Below, piece by piece: positions 12,203 to 15,000 of a stretch of DNA of 15,000 nt (position 1 is its first letter; each line of letters starts with the position of its first letter). The notes under the pieces were generated by a model that was not told the origin of the DNA, did not search any database, and saw only the letters and a list, made by a program, of their open reading frames with translations. The stretch covers positions 1 through 15,000 of the forward strand of contig CAYVKY010000048.1 of the NCBI GenBank assembly GCA_964452115.1. Direction: 5' to 3'. The position numbers and the translations under genes were made by a program. Source of the DNA: CAYVKY01 sp964452115 (GTDB lineage: Bacteria; Bacteroidota; Ignavibacteria; Tepidaquicellales; Tepidaquicellaceae).

Positions 12203-15000
12203 TTATTTTACAAGCACCATTCGTTTTATATCAGTAAATCCGTTTGATTCGAGCCTGTAGAAGTAAATACCGCTTGAGAGTGCCGAGGCATCAAAATCAA
12301 CAGAGTAATTTCCCGGAGCTTTCACTTCGCTTACAAGTTTTGATACTTCCCTGCCGAGAATGTCAAATACTTTAATTGCAACGAATCCCTGTTTCGGAAT
12401 TGCAAAGTTTATCTTTGTGACAGGATTAAATGGATTAGGATAATTCTGTGACAAGGAATATTCAACAGGAATTATTGTGCCCGTCGTTGAAACTGAAGTA
12501 ATGGGACTCATAATAAATTTTGTATTTGCTTTTCCCGGAGGCGCAGTTGAATTGGACCAAGATGTATAGCCGCAGCCGCTTGCCGTGGACAGGTCTTGAT
12601 ATCTCCCGTAAAAGTCGCCCGTCGTTGAACTTGCATATACAGTTGAGTAATCTGTATATGAAGAATTATTGTAACAGATATCAACTAACAGATTATTTCC
12701 CGTGTATCGGAACGGAGTGGTAAGAGTAATCATTTGCCAGCCTGTACCGGGTACGGAATAGGTTTGCGAATAAACCGTTGACCAGCCCGAAGCATCCTGC
12801 CAGCCGCTGATAGAGGTCAATGTTGTATTTGTCATTTTTATTGTGAATTCATTCATCGCTCCGGCATCATTAGAAATCACATTAAATCCGATTGCAGATA
12901 TATCCGCCTGTGCTGAGCCGAGTCCGATCTCAGAATTAAAGTACAGATACTGAGTTCTTCCGTCCATCCAGTATGTTGTAAACGGGAAGCTGCTTGATGT
13001 TGTACCCGTTCCGATTATGACAGTCATCTGATTGATTATAGTAAAATGATTTAAAGCAGTTGAATCCGTATTGTGCATTGATGAAATATCCCTTGCGAAT
13101 ACTCTGTAATATATAGTATCGCCGACATTAACGTCGTTTTGCACCGAATTGAATGCTGCAGAATAATTACTGCCGGATGTAAGCAAAAGTCTGAATTCTT
13201 TCACTGTTGTAGTTCCGGGCTTTTTGTACCATTTCACCCAAACAGAATCTACACCGATATTGTCTGTCACCGATGCATTAACGGTTGCCGGCCATTGTGC
13301 TTTCGGTGTATTTGCAACCGGTGTGTGAGTGATAACGGGCTTTACTGTATCTGTAGAAGCATTAAACGAAAAATAATTTGCAGGTGCACCGGCCGGGGAA
13401 GTTCCCGTCCTGCCGAGTGAATCAGTAACTGTGAGATAATATCTGTACAGACCCGCACCTGTAAGCGGAAGATTTGCAGACCAGTTATTTCCAGTACCTT
13501 TGGTCAATACAACTGAATTTGTGATTGAGATATTATCCTTTGAATAATAAAGTTTCGCAGTGGATGCATTTATGCCTGAGTTTGCGGGTGTAATAACGCA
13601 ATTAACTTGTCTGTTTCCCGAAATCTGCTCGGTGTTTGAAAGCGGTGTGTGTGAAATCATCGGTCCAACCATCTGCGCGGTTAGAAGCACAACTTTATAT
13701 GCATTTACTTTGCCGTAACCCATTTCATTATTCCAAAGTCCGATGTTCCGCGGTCCGGGTTGATTATATGTGTATGAACCGACTCTGTCAGCCGTTCTGC
13801 CGATGCGGACTCTGACCGAATCATAAGTCAGATTGGAATCAACTGCAAGTATCAGAGCGCAAACGCCGGCTGTATTCGGAGTGGCGCTTGATGTACCGTT
13901 GAAAGTGGAATCATAAGCCGTGCCCGTAAATCCGCCGTTTGTCATGTCTGTTGCATAAATTTTTACACACGGAGCCACAATGTCCATATTTGAACCGTAA
14001 CTTGCGCCCCACCACGTTTCGCCGTCGCAGGTGTTAGTTGATTTTCTCTGATTACAGGGACTGACGCCGCCGACAACAAGAACTTTCGGGTGAGTGCTTG
14101 CAGGATACCGCATTGCGCCGTTTTCATTTCCGGCAGCAACTGCAAAAACGCAGCCCTTGCCGCTTCTGCCGAGTGTTGTGCAGTCGTTGATCGCCTGATC
14201 CATAGCGCTGCTTGCACCGCCGACAAATCCCCATGAATTGCTGATTATCCATGCGCCTTTCTGATAGCAATAAATAATTGCATTAGTAGCACCTGTGTAA
14301 TTCCCGCTGCCGGAAGAATTCATCCATTTAACAGGAAGCAATTTTGTAAGCGGTGCAATGCCTGATATGCCGATACCGTTATTACCAACCGCACCGATAA
14401 TACCGGCACATCCGGTGCCGTGCCCATAATCATCAAAGCCGCCCGGAGTATTACTATAAAAATTATATCCTGTACCCGGAATAAAATTTGCTGCCATATC
14501 TACATGCAGCGTGTCACATCCTGTATCATTAATTGCAACTTTCACATAAGGCTGACCGAGAGTAATATTCCACGCACTGTCCACTCTCATATCGCAGCCT
14601 GCAGTACCGGCTATACCTTCGGGTATATTATTGCCGAGATTCCTGATAGCCCACTGGCGCGTAACGAAAGGGTCATTCGGCATATAGCAGGTAAGATTAG
14701 TGAAAAATAAATTCGGTTCTGACCAGTTTACTTTGCCTGATTTATACAAATCGTTTGCTGCATCAATTGCAAACTGATTTTTACTCACCTGAAGCAGATA
14801 AGATTCGCCGCCGGTAAGGGAAAGTTTCTGAAGAATTGTAAAATTCCCTGATTTAATAGTTGAAGAAATTTCTTCAGGGGAAGTACCAGGTTTAAACTGC
14901 ACCATTATTTCATTTTCGACCCCGATAAGAGTTTTACCGTTGTCCGGAGAGAAAGCAACAGAAGCATTTTCTACTTCCGGCGCCGAATTCAAACGGGATA
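12203..15000 (-). CDS. Secreted subtilisin-like (S8) serine protease with T9SS C-terminal sorting domain, 5'-partial
   Basis: The reading frame runs off the right edge with no stop, so the true start and signal peptide are missing; the TTG at 14992 is unlikely to be the start. Numbering from that codon, 929 residues are visible. Residues about 25-100 resemble a subtilase propeptide domain. The S8 catalytic domain (about 110-435) has D156 (AINDTGCD), H191 (DDYGHGTGCAG), oxyanion N289 (AAGNENG) and S368 (NGTSSATP). Two Ig-like modules follow (about 443-545 and 552-655), each opening with an I-[ST]-HTP motif, then a roughly 170-residue beta-rich domain beginning IIGTGTTSSSFPF. The last 85 residues form a Por-type sorting module (SQNYPNPFNP, FDILGREV, SSGIYFYRL). 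It is predicted to be secreted and anchored or released at the cell surface. It ends at a strong terminator. Confidence 0.95.
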   Translation of the reverse strand, partial: SRLNSAPEVENASVAFSPDNGKTLIGVENEIMVQFKPGTSPEEISSTIKSGNFTILQKLSLTGGESYLLQVSKNQFAIDAANDLYKSGKVNWSEPNLFFTNLTCYMPNDPFVTRQWAIRNLGNNIPEGIAGTAGCDMRVDSAWNITLGQPYVKVAINDTGCDTLHVDMAANFIPGTGYNFYSNTPGGFDDYGHGTGCAGIIGAVGNNGIGISGIAPLTKLLPVKWMNSSGSGNYTGATNAIIYCYQKGAWIISNSWGFVGGASSAMDQAINDCTTLGRSGKGCVFAVAAGNENGAMRYPASTHPKVLVVGGVSPCNQRKSTNTCDGETWWGASYGSNMDIVAPCVKIYATDMTNGGFTGTAYDSTFNGTSSATPNTAGVCALILAVDSNLTYDSVRVRIGRTADRVGSYTYNQPGPRNIGLWNNEMGYGKVNAYKVVLLTAQMVGPMISHTPLSNTEQISGNRQVNCVITPANSGINASTAKLYYSKDNISITNSVVLTKGTGNNWSANLPLTGAGLYRYYLTVTDSLGRTGTSPAGAPANYFSFNASTDTVKPVITHTPVANTPKAQWPATVNASVTDNIGVDSVWVKWYKKPGTTTVKEFRLLLTSGSNYSAAFNSVQNDVNVGDTIYYRVFARDISSMHNTDSTALNHFTIINQMTVIIGTGTTSSSFPFTTYWMDGRTQYLYFNSEIGLGSAQADISAIGFNVISNDAGAMNEFTIKMTNTTLTSISGWQDASGWSTVYSQTYSVPGTGWQMITLTTPFRYTGNNLLVDICYNNSSYTDYSTVYASSTTGDFYGRYQDLSTASGCGYTSWSNSTAPPGKANTKFIMSPITSVSTTGTIIPVEYSLSQNYPNPFNPVTKINFAIPKQGFVAIKVFDILGREVSKLVSEVKAPGNYSVDFDASALSSGIYFYRLESNGFTDIKRMVLVK

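Noticed and set aside
13963..14226. Alternative minus-strand frame inside the protease gene
   Set aside because: Out-of-frame shadow within a continuous, motif-complete S8 coding region.
14990..14992. TTG as start codon of the S8 protease
   Set aside because: The frame stays open to the window edge (preceding codons TCC, CGT) and no signal peptide follows the TTG, so the gene continues beyond the window.
1..15000. Search for CRISPR arrays, tRNA/rRNA, transposases, integrases, phage genes, toxin-antitoxin pairs or defence genes
   Set aside because: None was recognised; gene content is that of ordinary metabolism, transport and secretion.

Overview
This 15 kb window is chromosomal and AT-rich by eye. 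It most likely comes from the Bacteroidota/Ignavibacteria side of bacteria. The strongest pointer is the C-terminal module of the large subtilisin at the right edge. It carries YPNPFNP followed by FDILGREV and GIYFYRL, the type IX secretion (Por) sorting signature typical of that group. Most genes lack a recognisable Shine-Dalgarno sequence, and a TAnnTTTG-type promoter element lies ahead of the nucleotidase gene; both fit. FeoAB behind an FNR-type operator suggests an anaerobic or facultative lifestyle.

Layout, left to right (all genes on the minus strand except ade). (a) 73-1388: a PAP2_C/sphingomyelin-synthase-like membrane protein and a rhomboid protease, joined by an ATGA overlap with the rhomboid gene first. 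(b) 1464-3631: feoA-feoB, ferrous iron uptake, sharing a TGATG junction. A perfect FNR-type palindrome (3676-3691) lies ahead of them. (c) 3699-5644: a DUF47 PhoU-like regulator, the PiT phosphate transporter and a Gdx/SugE guanidinium exporter, in one tight unit. (d) 5645-5821: the longest intergenic stretch (177 bp), holding the promoter region of that operon and a compound REP-like palindrome. (e) 5822-6481: a small secreted protein with YD-like repeats and the only strong Shine-Dalgarno sequence I found. (f) 6624-8249 (+): adenine deaminase. (g) 8253-12052: a four-gene operon transcribed as 5'-nucleotidase, YggX, SpoIIE/RsbU-type phosphatase, purE. It is convergent with ade, with 3 bp between the genes. 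(h) 12142-12177: an intrinsic terminator. (i) 12203-15000: a secreted S8 protease with T9SS tail, whose N-terminus lies outside the window.

Functional themes are iron (FeoA, FeoB, YggX), phosphate (Pit, DUF47, the phosphate-releasing 5'-nucleotidase) and purines (5'-nucleotidase, adenine deaminase, PurE). The nucleotidase outside the cytoplasm could release Pi and nucleosides, Pit could import the Pi, and adenine deaminase and PurE feed the purine pool; this linkage is inference from gene content.

I found no tRNA, rRNA, CRISPR array, transposase, integrase, phage gene or toxin-antitoxin pair, and no stretch over 300 bp without a gene. The window looks like ordinary core genome. I do not see a convincing undescribed multi-gene system. 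The most testable items are the FNR-type box ahead of feoAB, the Gdx-in-Pit-operon arrangement, the compound palindrome at 5715-5768 and the sphingomyelin-synthase-like motifs of the PAP2_C protein.
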